From: Bacteroidota bacterium
Lineage (GTDB): Bacteria > Bacteroidota > Bacteroidia > Bacteroidales > NBLH01
Length of the DNA: 42,100 nt
Assembly (NCBI GenBank): GCA_025361565.1
Contig: JANYKN010000095.1
Location: 1 to 42,100, forward strand
Direction of reading: 5' to 3'
Notes under the pieces: model-generated
The model's database searches: none
What the model saw: only the letters and a program-made list of their open reading frames with translations
Told to the model about the DNA's origin: nothing
Program-made: the position numbers and the translations under genes
Shown here: positions 17,017 through 25,655 of the stretch, one piece after another
Layout: each line of letters begins with the position of its first letter
Position numbering within the stretch: the first letter of the stretch is position 1

Positions 17017-18129
17017 TTATTCTTTAGAAATGTCAACATTACTATCATCCACACGCTTTCCAAAAAGTGCCCTACGCTTACGCACATTTGTGGTAATGGC
17101 ATGTGCAGCAATACCGGCGACAGTAACAAGTCCGAGTCCAACGCCAATTTCATCGGCTGTAGTTTCAATTCCAAAACCAGGGAATGAAGGTAAATGTTGA
17201 TAGAATGGTCCGTTGTCCCAGAAATTAGCCTCGCTACACCCAATACACGGATGCCCGGATTGAATTGGGAAACTAACACCATTGTTCCATTTGGTAACAC
17301 CGCATGCATTGTAGGTTACAGGACCACGGCATCCCATTTTATATAAACAATAGCCTTTTCGGGCATTTTCATCATCGAAAGAGTTAACAAATAATCCTGC
17401 ATCATAGTTTGGACGACGATAACAAGTATCATGAACCCTGCGGGAATAGAATTCTTTTGGTCTGCCCAATCCATCCAATTGAGGAATGGTATCAAATACT
17501 AGAATATGAACAACAACAGCAGCCATAACCTCGGCAATTGGAGGACAACCTTGTACATTAATTACTGGTTTTCCACTAATCACTTTATGAACAGGTTTTG
17601 CTCCGGTTGGATTTGGATTGGCAGCTTGAACACAACCTGATGATGCACAATTCCCCCACGCAATTACAGCTTTTGCACCTTCGGCAACTTCTTCTACTAT
17701 TTGCATGGCCGATTTTCCACCAATACAGCAGTAAGCACCATTGGCATCAGTAGGAATTGAACCTTCAACCAATAAAATATATTCGCCTTTAAATTTCGCC
17801 ATGGTATCTTGTAAGGACTTTTCGGCCTGATGACCTGCAGCAGCCATTAATGTTTCAGTATAATCCAGGGAAATTTTGTCAAGAACAATATCGGCTACCA
17901 AAGGATGGGACGAGCGGATAAATGACTCGCTGCAACAGGTACATTCTTGAAAATGCAACCAAATTACTGCCGGACGTGGTTTGTTTTCAAGGGCTTTAAC
18001 CACTTTGCCAACCGCAGAATACTCTAAGCCTAAGAAAGCGGCAGTCATGGTGCAGAACTTTAAAAAATCGCGACGACTGTGGCCTTTTGCCTGGAATTCT
18101 TCATAAACTGTTTTGGGCTTTTTGTTCAT
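17017..18129 (-). CDS. hyaA: [NiFe]-hydrogenase small subunit, oxygen-tolerant type
   Basis: The 370-residue Fe-S subunit has a twin-arginine signal (SRRDFLKFC, residues 18-26) and a C-terminal membrane helix (about 326-346). The proximal cluster region has six cysteines: C63, C65 and C66 in ECTCCSES, C161 and C166 in GNCASSGCVQAA, and C195 in VQGCPP. C65 and C166 are the two extra cysteines that mark the [4Fe-3S] cluster of oxygen-tolerant hydrogenases; ordinary enzymes have Gly there. Distal ligands H233, C236, C261 and C267 and medial C276, C295 and C298 are present. A strong AGGAGG ribosome site precedes the ATG. A sigma-54-type promoter lies about 150 bp upstream. It is the first gene of hyaABC. 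Confidence 0.95.
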   Translation of the reverse strand: MNKKPKTVYEEFQAKGHSRRDFLKFCTMTAAFLGLEYSAVGKVVKALENKPRPAVIWLHFQECTCCSESFIRSSHPLVADIVLDKISLDYTETLMAAAGHQAEKSLQDTMAKFKGEYILLVEGSIPTDANGAYCCIGGKSAMQIVEEVAEGAKAVIAWGNCASSGCVQAANPNPTGAKPVHKVISGKPVINVQGCPPIAEVMAAVVVHILVFDTIPQLDGLGRPKEFYSRRVHDTCYRRPNYDAGLFVNSFDDENARKGYCLYKMGCRGPVTYNACGVTKWNNGVSFPIQSGHPCIGCSEANFWDNGPFYQHLPSFPGFGIETTADEIGVGLGLVTVAGIAAHAITTNVRKRRALFGKRVDDSNVDISKE

Positions 18130-18433
18130 ACAACCTCCTTATTTTTATAATGAAACAGATTGAAATATAATGAAATAGCTAGATAGAATTTGAACCTTTT
18201 TATTATTGTCTTTTCTAACTTAGATCAACAATCGTATTTATCAACATATCTAATAAATTTCATAATTAAAGATAGGATAGGCAACATCCATGCCTGATAT
18301 TAACAAACTTTAACATTTGAAAATTCGATGAATATACAACTGGATATCAGCAATATATCTAAAATATAAATTTGGATTAATTTAGTGGAATTCTACTTCA
18401 GAACCATTATCTCACGGATTTCCGTATTGTAGT
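18130..18433. other. hyaABC upstream regulatory region
   Basis: The 304-bp gap between the activator gene and hyaA has no gene. It contains a sigma-54-type promoter (18280-18296, minus strand) with a transcript leader of roughly 140 nt, and about 130 bp of AT-rich DNA upstream where activator binding sites would be expected. No clear dyad operator was identified by eye. Confidence 0.7.
18280..18296 (-). promoter_or_regulatory. Sigma-54 (-24/-12) promoter of hyaABC
   Basis: On the minus strand the sequence is CAGGCATGGATGTTGCC. It has GG and GC separated by exactly 10 bp, as required for -24/-12 elements, and agrees with YTGGCACGNNNNTTGCW at most conserved positions (GGCA, the following G, and TTGC). 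The start site would be near 18268, leaving a leader of about 140 nt before the hyaA ATG. The neighbouring upstream gene encodes a sigma-54 activator, which makes chance agreement less likely. Confidence 0.75.
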
Positions 18434-19429
18434 TTACGGTTTTTCGCAACATTGGTTTCCGTTTGGGTCCGAACCGGGTGTTGATTTTTTCATCTTGTCA
18501 CGGAAAGTGGATAGGCTCAATCCCAAAACTCTTGCAGCTTCAGATTGGTTTCCATCTGTTTTTTGCAAAGCTTCTTTAATCAGTGTATTTTCGAGGCATT
18601 GAACAATTTGGGTGTATGACATTCCATTTTTTAGCCAACAATTCAAACAAGCTTTTACCACGGTGTTTAATGAATGAAGATTGCTGATTTCAGGAGGCAG
18701 GTTTTCAATGTTTATTTCGCCATTGCAAAAGATAACTGTTCGCTGTATCACATTCCGCAATTCCCTAATATTACCGGGCCAAGGGTAAGAAACCAATGCT
18801 CCAGCAGCTTGTTCCGAAATTTTGATTTCTCTTTCGGGAGCATATCTGTGAATAAAATGCTCTGCAAGTAATACAATATCGTCCTTGCGATCACGTAAAG
18901 CGGGTATTTCAACAGGAATAACATTGATGCGATAATATAAATCGCGACGGAATTGTCCCTTGTCAACCAAATCTTTTAAGCTGACTTTAGAAGCCGAAAT
19001 CAAACGTACATCAATAGGGATGGGCACAGTTCCACCAATTCGCATAAATTCCCGCGACTCCAATACCCGTAATAATTTGGCCTGGATATTTAAAGGTACA
19101 TCATCAATATCGTCCAAAAACAAACTGCCTTTGTTGGCCAATTCAAACAATCCTTTTTTCTGATTTATCGCACCGGTATATGAGCCCTTTTCATGACCAA
19201 AAAGCTCGCTTTCCATCAGTTCAATCGGCAAGGCAGATAATCCAATTTTCATAAAAGGCATTAAGCTGCGGTTGCTTGTTTTATGGATATAATCGGCAAA
19301 TATTTCTTTTCCAACGCCGGTTTCACCTATCAACAGAACAGAACCATCGGAATCGATGATGCGCCCAAGCATGTTTAGAATGCTTCGCATTTGTTCGTTT
19401 TGTGTGATTAATGTTACTGATGTTGACAT
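18434..19429 (-). CDS. Sigma-54-dependent transcriptional activator (AAA+ and Fis-type HTH), no receiver domain
   Basis: The 331-residue regulator consists of an AAA+ sigma-54-interaction domain (about 8-235) and a C-terminal Fis-like helix-turn-helix (about 285-315, QSEAARVLGLSLSTFRDKM). Visible motifs are Walker A GETGVGKE (35-42), sigma-contact loop GSYTGA (82-87, family GAFTGA), Walker B region GSLFLDDIDD (101-110, where the common form has DE) and the R-finger region FRRDLYYRINV. There is no N-terminal receiver or sensor domain. The linker between the two domains has C261 and C264 (CLNC) and C278, and the protein ends with C327 and C328. It sits between hypE and hyaA on the same strand and probably drives the sigma-54 promoter ahead of hyaA. 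Confidence 0.88.
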   Translation of the reverse strand: MSTSVTLITQNEQMRSILNMLGRIIDSDGSVLLIGETGVGKEIFADYIHKTSNRSLMPFMKIGLSALPIELMESELFGHEKGSYTGAINQKKGLFELANKGSLFLDDIDDVPLNIQAKLLRVLESREFMRIGGTVPIPIDVRLISASKVSLKDLVDKGQFRRDLYYRINVIPVEIPALRDRKDDIVLLAEHFIHRYAPEREIKISEQAAGALVSYPWPGNIRELRNVIQRTVIFCNGEINIENLPPEISNLHSLNTVVKACLNCWLKNGMSYTQIVQCLENTLIKEALQKTDGNQSEAARVLGLSLSTFRDKMKKSTPGSDPNGNQCCEKP

Positions 19430-19578
19430 TTTTTATATTTATAAATTAGTGCTTCGACTGCGCTCAGCAACCGAAATTAGAAATTAGAACTTTGAAATTA
19501 GAACTTTCCTTTACTTCCACCTAAATAATAGACGATAAACATCAAACTCAAAACTGTAAACTCAAAACCTCTTCAAAC
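19430..19578. repeat. Repeat-bearing spacer between hypE and activator gene
   Basis: The 149-bp gap contains GCTTCGACTGCGCTCAGCA at 19451-19469, related to the copies at 8274-8334, followed by GAAATTAG/AACTTTGAAATTAG repeats (about 19473-19506) and CAAACTCAAAACTGTAAA text that also occurs at 8339-8360. Same-strand genes flank it, so hypCDE and the activator may still share a transcript. Confidence 0.6.
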
Positions 19579-20637
19579 TTAGCAAATTCTCGGTAACTGC
19601 TCACCGCTCATCATTTCAACAAACCGCTGGCTCCCCAGAATGGTTTTCATCCTTACTTTGTTTTGATAATCACTCGTAACTTTTCCAATAATTGCAGCAT
19701 TTTTTCCTGCAGAATGTTGCTTCATTGCCTCTAGCACTTTTTCAGCATCATCAGTTGCCACAAATACCAAAATTTTTCCTTCATTGGCAACGTAAAGCGG
19801 ATCAAATCCAAGCAATTCGCAAGCCGCTTTAACGTCTTCCTTTACTGGAATTTTTTCTTCTTCAATGATAATTCCTGTTTTGGAACTTTGTGCAATTTCG
19901 TTCAATGCGCTAGCAACACCACCACGGGTAGGATCGCGCAACACATGGATATTTTTTGAGGCTTTGAAAATTTCCTCTACCAATCCGTTTAAAGCACAAG
20001 TATCGCTTTGAATGGTGGTTTCAAATTCCAATCCTGCACGCGACGACATGATGGCAATGCCATGATCTGCAATGGTTCCATTGATGATAATTACATCTCC
20101 AACCTGGCAATTGAGTGGTGAAATATTTCTATCATCAGGAATTAAACCAATTCCTGATGTGTTGATAAAAACATGATCACCTTTTCCGCGCTCCACTACT
20201 TTGGTATCACCAGTAACTATTTTGATTCCAGCATCATTCGCTGCCTTTTTCATGGATTGGGCAATTCGTTCTAATTCAGAAATGGGAAATCCTTCTTCCA
20301 AAATAAAACCTACCGATAAATATTGAGGAATTGCACCACAACAAGCTAAATCATTTACCGTTCCATTGATAGCGAGATCCCCTATATTTCCACCAGGAAA
20401 AAAAATGGGTTGGATTACATAGGAATCCGTTGAAAAAGCCAATCTTCCTCCATTTATCGAAAGCATCGCTCCATCGTGGCTTACCAATAACTCATCATTG
20501 GCAAATGCGTTATAAAATACTTGTTGTATAAGTTGTTGCGAAAGTTTGCCACCTCCGCCATGTGCCATCATAATTGAATCATAGCGTGAATGTGGCACTG
20601 GGCAAGACAAATTATATGTTACTGGTTCTTCGTTCAT
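19579..20637 (-). CDS. hypE: Hydrogenase maturation protein HypE
   Basis: The 352-residue enzyme dehydrates the carbamoyl group passed from HypF to a thiocyanate on its own C-terminal cysteine, giving the CN ligands of the NiFe site. The C-terminus is the conserved PRIC with C352. The N-terminus has AHGGGGKLSQQLI, followed by STDSYVIQPIFFPGGNIGDLAINGTVND, which is typical of the PurM-like ATP-binding fold. It starts 10 bp after hypD on the same strand. It is followed by a 149-bp repeat-bearing gap and then the sigma-54 activator gene. Confidence 0.95.
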   Translation of the reverse strand: MNEEPVTYNLSCPVPHSRYDSIMMAHGGGGKLSQQLIQQVFYNAFANDELLVSHDGAMLSINGGRLAFSTDSYVIQPIFFPGGNIGDLAINGTVNDLACCGAIPQYLSVGFILEEGFPISELERIAQSMKKAANDAGIKIVTGDTKVVERGKGDHVFINTSGIGLIPDDRNISPLNCQVGDVIIINGTIADHGIAIMSSRAGLEFETTIQSDTCALNGLVEEIFKASKNIHVLRDPTRGGVASALNEIAQSSKTGIIIEEEKIPVKEDVKAACELLGFDPLYVANEGKILVFVATDDAEKVLEAMKQHSAGKNAAIIGKVTSDYQNKVRMKTILGSQRFVEMMSGEQLPRIC

Positions 20638-20647
20638 CTAAAAAATA

Positions 20648-21730
20648 CTATTTGTGGTAGTGAAAATAAGCGGCACATGCGCCTTCGGAAGAAACCATTG
20701 GCGCACCCAAAGGATTTTCAGGTGTACAAATATTCAAAAAAGCTTTGCATGCCGTTGGTTTTATATGGCCTTGCAAAACTTCGCCAGCCATACAAAGTGG
20801 TGATTCCGACACTTTAGAATTTTGTAGTGAAAATACTTTTTCGGCATCAAAACTTTCAAATGAACGGTTAATTTTAAATCCACTATTGGGAATCAGCCCG
20901 ATTCCACGCCAATTCTGATCGGAAATTTCAAAAACATCTTCCAAAACTTTTTGTGCATGCAAGTTTCCTTCTTTTGTCACAACCCTGGAATATGCATTTT
21001 CAACTGAATAAGTTCCGGATTCGAGCTGAGAAATGAGCATGTAAACTGCCTCCATCAAATCAACAGGCTCAAATCCACCAATCACGATCGGTACTTTATA
21101 TTTTTCGGCTATGGGAAAATATTGCTTATAACCCATTACCGTACAAACATGCCCGGCGGCTATAAACCCTTGTATCCTTGAATTTTGCGATGACAAAATC
21201 GCTTCCATGGCCGGTGGAACCAAAACATGCGCAGCCAATAAAGAAAAGTTAGTCAAATTTCTCCTTTTTGCTTCAACAACGGCCATTGCATTGGCTGGGG
21301 CTGTAGTTTCAAAACCCACAGCAAAAAACACCACTTTTTTTAAAGGATTATCAGTCGCTACTTTTATGGCATCCAAAGGTGAAAAAACGATTCGGACATC
21401 CGCGCCTTTTGCCTTTGCCTGAAACAAATCCATTGTTGAACCAGGAACGCGCAACATATCGCCATAAGAAGTTAAAATAACATCTTTTATTAGTGAAATG
21501 GAAATGGCTTTATCAATTAACTCAATGGGAGTTACGCAAACCGGGCATCCCGGGCCATGAATAAAATCAATTTCGGAAGGTAGATATTCCAGTAAATTGT
21601 ATTTCATGATGGAATGTGTTTGCCCACCACAAACTTCCATAATTGCCCATGGTTTGGTAGTTGCTTTATGTATTTTAGTCGAAATCTTTTCAACTAATTC
21701 TTTATCCCTGTATTCATCAATATATTTCAT
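20648..21730 (-). CDS. hypD: Hydrogenase maturation protein HypD
   Basis: The 360-residue Fe-S protein is the scaffold on which, with HypC, the Fe(CN)2CO unit is built. Conserved motifs are visible: CGGQTHSIMKYN (residues 34-45), GPGCPVCVTP (about 80-89), FAVGFETTAP, and the C-terminal cysteine region that should hold the [4Fe-4S] cluster (ESPLCMAGEVLQG, KAFLNICTPENPLGAPMVSS, EGACAAYFHY). It lies 18 bp after hypC and 10 bp before hypE. Confidence 0.95.
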   Translation of the reverse strand: MKYIDEYRDKELVEKISTKIHKATTKPWAIMEVCGGQTHSIMKYNLLEYLPSEIDFIHGPGCPVCVTPIELIDKAISISLIKDVILTSYGDMLRVPGSTMDLFQAKAKGADVRIVFSPLDAIKVATDNPLKKVVFFAVGFETTAPANAMAVVEAKRRNLTNFSLLAAHVLVPPAMEAILSSQNSRIQGFIAAGHVCTVMGYKQYFPIAEKYKVPIVIGGFEPVDLMEAVYMLISQLESGTYSVENAYSRVVTKEGNLHAQKVLEDVFEISDQNWRGIGLIPNSGFKINRSFESFDAEKVFSLQNSKVSESPLCMAGEVLQGHIKPTACKAFLNICTPENPLGAPMVSSEGACAAYFHYHK

Positions 21731-21748
21731 TTTGATGGATTGAATTGG

Positions 21749-21982
21749 TTAAGGAATTTCGCCCATTTCGCGCAGCAAATGCAATGTTTGCTCAGCATCT
21801 TGCTCATCGATCGTATTCAAGGCAAAACCTACATGGACAATTACATATTCACCGACTTTCGATTCAGGCAACCAATTTAAACAGGCATCTTTGATAATAC
21901 CTGCAAAATTAACTTTTGCCATGCGTAATTCGGGATTTGAATCATCAATTGAAATAATTTTTCCGGGAATGGCTCTACACAT
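21749..21982 (-). CDS. hypC: Hydrogenase maturation chaperone HypC
   Basis: The 77-residue chaperone starts MCRAIPGKII; Cys2, exposed after Met removal, carries the iron unit to the large subunit. The small OB-like fold is supported by the later VGEYVIVHVGFALNTID stretch typical of HypC/HupF. It is the first gene of the minus-strand hyp-hya cluster and diverges from hypF across a 152-bp shared promoter region. Confidence 0.95.
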   Translation of the reverse strand: MCRAIPGKIISIDDSNPELRMAKVNFAGIIKDACLNWLPESKVGEYVIVHVGFALNTIDEQDAEQTLHLLREMGEIP

Positions 21983-22134
21983 AGTTGATCAGGATTAGGT
22001 CTGGTTGATTTAAATGCCAAGATACTAATTTTTTCTTTTAGATGATCGGAATTAAAGATATTTTGGTGCAAATTTCTGATATCCTGAAAACTTTTATATT
22101 TTAGCCTATTATCACTTTTAAATCAACTGAAATT
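21983..22134. promoter_or_regulatory. Divergent promoter region of hypC and hypF
   Basis: A 152-bp gap separates the divergent maturation operons and must carry promoters for both. Near-consensus -7-like text TATTTTG occurs at about 22057, but no full promoter or sigma-54 element is seen on either strand, so control may differ from that of hyaABC. Confidence 0.5.
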
Positions 22135-24426
22135 TTGAAAGAAGCTGTTGAGATTCATATCAAAGGTTTGGTGCAAGGGGTTGGATTTCGGCCTTTTGTG
22201 TATCGATTTGCTAAAAAATATGAAATTACAGGCTGGGTAGAAAACAGCAACAATGGTGTAAAAATTTGTGCAGAAGGTAAAAGAACAAACTTGATTTTAT
22301 TTTCAGAAGCACTTCATAATCAATCCCCTGAAGCTTCAAAAATCGAATCCTTTCATTCCAATCAGGTTTCTATTCAGAATTTTACAGATTTCAACATAAA
22401 AAAAAGCGAGAATACTTCCAACGAAATTACGGGTATTTGCCCGGATATTGCAGTTTGTGAAGATTGCCTTGAAGACATCAAAACTCAGGAAAACCGCATT
22501 TCATACCCTTTTACCAATTGCACCAATTGTGGCCCACGGTTTACCATTATTATGGATTTGCCTTACGACAGGTCAAGCACAAGCATGAAGGTTTTTGAAA
22601 TGTGCGAATTTTGCAGCAATGAATACAACAATGTTCTCAACCGACGATTTCATGCACAACCAGTGGCTTGTAACCATTGCGGACCAACTTTCCAATTCAT
22701 TTCTAAAGGTAAAACTCATCTAAATTTTGATGAAATACTGAAGCAAATTTGCAATGAAATTGAATCGGGGAAAATCTTAGCAATTAAAGGCCTTGGCGGA
22801 TTTCATTTGATGTGCAATGCTTTGAACGAATCTTCAGTCAAAAGACTCCGTGAAATTAAAAAGCGTGATGGGAAACCGTTTGCCGTTATGTTTCGTGATT
22901 TGGAAGTGCTTGAAAAATATGCAGAAGTGAATGAAAGTGAGCAAAAAACTTTGCTTTCGTGGCAACGTCCAATTGTATTGCTGAATAAAAAAGGGTTGAA
23001 TGTTTCTTCGGAATATAAAATAGCTTCTGGTGTTTGTAATGAAATCAACACAATTGGCGCTTTTCTTCCATATTTGCCTTTTCACCATTTGCTTTTTTCC
23101 CAACTAAAACTTGATTCGGTGGTTCTAACCAGTGGTAATATTACAGATGAACCCATTGTTATTTCAAATGATGAGGCTTTAGAAAAATTCGAAGGTTTGG
23201 TGGACGGTATTTTGATTTATAATCGTGATATTTATAACAGAACAGATGATTCTGTGGTTTCGGTTGTTAACAACGAACCTAGATTAATTCGTCGTTCCCG
23301 CGGATATGTTCCTTCTCCTGTAAATTTGAAATTCGATGTGGATGGAATCTTGGCAACAGGTGCGGAATTGGCCAATTGTTTTGCAGTTGGAAAAGAATCA
23401 AAAGCTTTTCTCAGCCAGCATATTGGAGATTTAAAAAATATGGAAACTTTTGAATTTTATCAGGAAACTTTTTATAAATATTTGAAATTATTTAGGATAG
23501 AACCTGTTTGTATCGTTTCAGATTTGCATCCCGACTACTTTTCATCGCAATTTGCAGAACAATACAGCATTGTAAACGGAATTCCGCATATCAAAATCCA
23601 ACATCATCATGCACACATTGCCTCATGCATGGCCGAAAACGGGCTTGATGAAAAAGTAATTGGCGTTGCCTTTGATGGAACAGGTCTTGGTACTGATGGA
23701 AATATTTGGGGAAGTGAATTTATGGTCTGTGATTATCAATCGTTTAAACGATATACGCATTTTGAATATTTGCCATTGCCTGGTGGCGACAAATCGAATG
23801 AACAGCCTTGGAGGATTGCAGTTTCGATGCTTTATCAATATTTTGGAAAGGATTTTATAAACATGGAGATTCCTTTTCTTGATAAACTAAAAGGCGAAAA
23901 TATTTCATTGATAATGCAAATGATTGACAAAAAATTGAACTGTCCACTTTCATCAGGTACAGGCAGATTGTTTGATGGAATGGCTTCAATATTAAATATT
24001 TGTGCACATTCCACTTATCATGCCGAAGCCCCGATGCGATTGGAATCCGCAATTGCCAATAATTGCAAAGCGTTTTATCCTTATTTATTGGATGTAACAA
24101 TCTCGTTCAAGCCCATGATTGTTGAAGTGTTGGAAGATTTAAAAAACAAATTGGAAGTAGGAAAACTATCGGCCAAGTTTCATAATACAATCATAAATTG
24201 TATATTTGAAACTGTTGTTAAAATATCAGAGGAATCAGGAATCAAGAAAGCAGTTTTATCAGGAGGTGTTTTTCAGAACAAATATATACTTGAAAATCTG
24301 GAAAATAAATTCCGAAAATATCAGAAAATTGAATTATTTACGCATAAATCTATTCCTGCCGGAGATGGAGGAATAGCACTGGGACAATTGGCAATAGCTG
24401 CAAATCAATTCAGACATCATGCATGA
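22135..24426 (+). CDS. hypF: Carbamoyltransferase HypF
   Basis: The 763-residue enzyme activates carbamoyl phosphate and carbamoylates HypE. Domains in order: acylphosphatase (1-90, with VQGVGFRPFVYRFAKKY), two zinc fingers (about 105-185, CEDC...CTNC and CEFC...CNHC), YrdC-like (about 195-385, ending RRSRGYVPSPV) and Kae1-like (about 390-755, with HHHAHIASCMAENGL and AFDGTGLGTDGNIWG). The start codon appears to be TTG at 22135: the frame begins KEAVEIHIKG exactly where acylphosphatase domains begin, and no suitable ATG is present. Its last 8 bp overlap hypA. The carbamoyl phosphate it needs is also the metabolite of the argF/arcC pair upstream in the window. Confidence 0.95.
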   Translation: MKEAVEIHIKGLVQGVGFRPFVYRFAKKYEITGWVENSNNGVKICAEGKRTNLILFSEALHNQSPEASKIESFHSNQVSIQNFTDFNIKKSENTSNEITGICPDIAVCEDCLEDIKTQENRISYPFTNCTNCGPRFTIIMDLPYDRSSTSMKVFEMCEFCSNEYNNVLNRRFHAQPVACNHCGPTFQFISKGKTHLNFDEILKQICNEIESGKILAIKGLGGFHLMCNALNESSVKRLREIKKRDGKPFAVMFRDLEVLEKYAEVNESEQKTLLSWQRPIVLLNKKGLNVSSEYKIASGVCNEINTIGAFLPYLPFHHLLFSQLKLDSVVLTSGNITDEPIVISNDEALEKFEGLVDGILIYNRDIYNRTDDSVVSVVNNEPRLIRRSRGYVPSPVNLKFDVDGILATGAELANCFAVGKESKAFLSQHIGDLKNMETFEFYQETFYKYLKLFRIEPVCIVSDLHPDYFSSQFAEQYSIVNGIPHIKIQHHHAHIASCMAENGLDEKVIGVAFDGTGLGTDGNIWGSEFMVCDYQSFKRYTHFEYLPLPGGDKSNEQPWRIAVSMLYQYFGKDFINMEIPFLDKLKGENISLIMQMIDKKLNCPLSSGTGRLFDGMASILNICAHSTYHAEAPMRLESAIANNCKAFYPYLLDVTISFKPMIVEVLEDLKNKLEVGKLSAKFHNTIINCIFETVVKISEESGIKKAVLSGGVFQNKYILENLENKFRKYQKIELFTHKSIPAGDGGIALGQLAIAANQFRHHA

Positions 24427-24763
24427 GTTATCAATAGCAATGAGTATTTTGGATATCGTTAAAGATTATGCCGAAAAAGAAAACGCAACGGAAGTGACAG
24501 AAATTGAAATTGAGCTAGGCTCTTTGTCAGGCGTTGTTTCCGAATCGCTGGTTTTTGCGTTGGAAATGGCTTGTAAAAACACCATTTCCGAAAAGGCGGA
24601 AATCAAAATTATTGAAATAAAAGCAGAAGCCAAATGCAAACATTGTAATCAAATATTTGAATTGGAAAACTATTTTGCTCCTTGTCCAGAATGTAAAAAC
24701 TCTGGCTATGAGGTTTTAAGGGGCAAAGAGTTACAGGTAAAATCATTAAAAATTGAACAGTAA
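24419..24763 (+). CDS. hypA: Nickel insertion protein HypA
   Basis: The 114-residue metallochaperone delivers nickel to the hydrogenase large subunit. His2 in MHELSIA is the nickel ligand, and C73, C76, C89 and C92 form the zinc site. It overlaps the end of hypF by 8 bp, so translation is probably coupled. It is followed by 95 bp of repeat-like spacer and then hypB. Confidence 0.95.
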   Translation: MHELSIAMSILDIVKDYAEKENATEVTEIEIELGSLSGVVSESLVFALEMACKNTISEKAEIKIIEIKAEAKCKHCNQIFELENYFAPCPECKNSGYEVLRGKELQVKSLKIEQ

Positions 24764-24858
24764 ATTTGAGTTTGGAGTTTGAAGTTTTTAGTTTGGAATT
24801 TCTGATTTCTATTTTCTAATTTCTATTAAGTACTAAATCAAATAAAAGGAGGATAATT

Positions 24859-25653
24859 ATGTGTACAACATGTGGTTGCGACGATAAGGACAACAAAACA
24901 ACTTTTCATCTTCATTTGGATCATGAACATGAACATCATGACCACGATCATGAGCACACACATGATCACTTTCATCCTCACCATCATGGACATGATCACA
25001 ATCATCATCAATCAAAAACAATAACTGTTGAAAAAGATATTCTATCGAAAAACCAATTGCTTGCGGAACGCAACCGCGGTTATTTTGAAGCCAAAAATAT
25101 ACTGGCATTAAACATTATCAGTTCGCCTGGATCAGGAAAAACCACGCTTCTTGAAAAAACGATAAAAGCCTTGAACCATGCATCTGTTTTTGTTATAGAA
25201 GGCGATCAGCAAACAAGTAACGATGCCGACAGGATTGAAAAGGCTGGAGCACCTGCAATTCAAATAAATACGGGCAACGGTTGTCATTTGGATGCCCAAA
25301 TGATAAGTACCGCTTATAAAAAGTTGGAAGTGGCTGAAAATTCGACGCTGTTCATCGAAAATATTGGAAACCTGGTTTGCCCTTCCCTATTTGATTTGGG
25401 CGAACAATTCCGTATTGTGATGATGAGCGTTACCGAAGGCGACGACAAGCCAGCCAAATACCCAACTGCTTTTTTGTATGCACAGGTTTGCATCATCAAC
25501 AAGATAGATTTATTGCCTTATGTAGATTTTTCGATGGAAAAGGCCAAAGAATATGCAAGGGTCGTAAATCCCAAAATTCGTTTTTTCGAAATCTCAGCAA
25601 AAACCTTGGAAGGATTCGACAAATGGATCAGTTGGTTGAAAAAACCAGAATGA
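24859..25653 (+). CDS. hypB: GTPase HypB with long N-terminal histidine-rich region
   Basis: The 264-residue GTPase stores and hands nickel to HypA and the large subunit. The N-terminus is CTTCGC (residues 2-7), a high-affinity nickel motif. A histidine-rich stretch with 19 His between residues 17 and 50 follows, suited to nickel storage. The GTPase domain has P-loop SSPGSGKTT (88-96), GDQQTSNDA, SVTEGDDKP and NKIDLLPY. A strong AGGAGG site lies ahead of the ATG. The stop is 2 bp from the stop of the converging membrane protein gene, which has its own His-rich loop. Confidence 0.95.
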   Translation: MCTTCGCDDKDNKTTFHLHLDHEHEHHDHDHEHTHDHFHPHHHGHDHNHHQSKTITVEKDILSKNQLLAERNRGYFEAKNILALNIISSPGSGKTTLLEKTIKALNHASVFVIEGDQQTSNDADRIEKAGAPAIQINTGNGCHLDAQMISTAYKKLEVAENSTLFIENIGNLVCPSLFDLGEQFRIVMMSVTEGDDKPAKYPTAFLYAQVCIINKIDLLPYVDFSMEKAKEYARVVNPKIRFFEISAKTLEGFDKWISWLKKPE

Positions 25654-25655
25654 AA

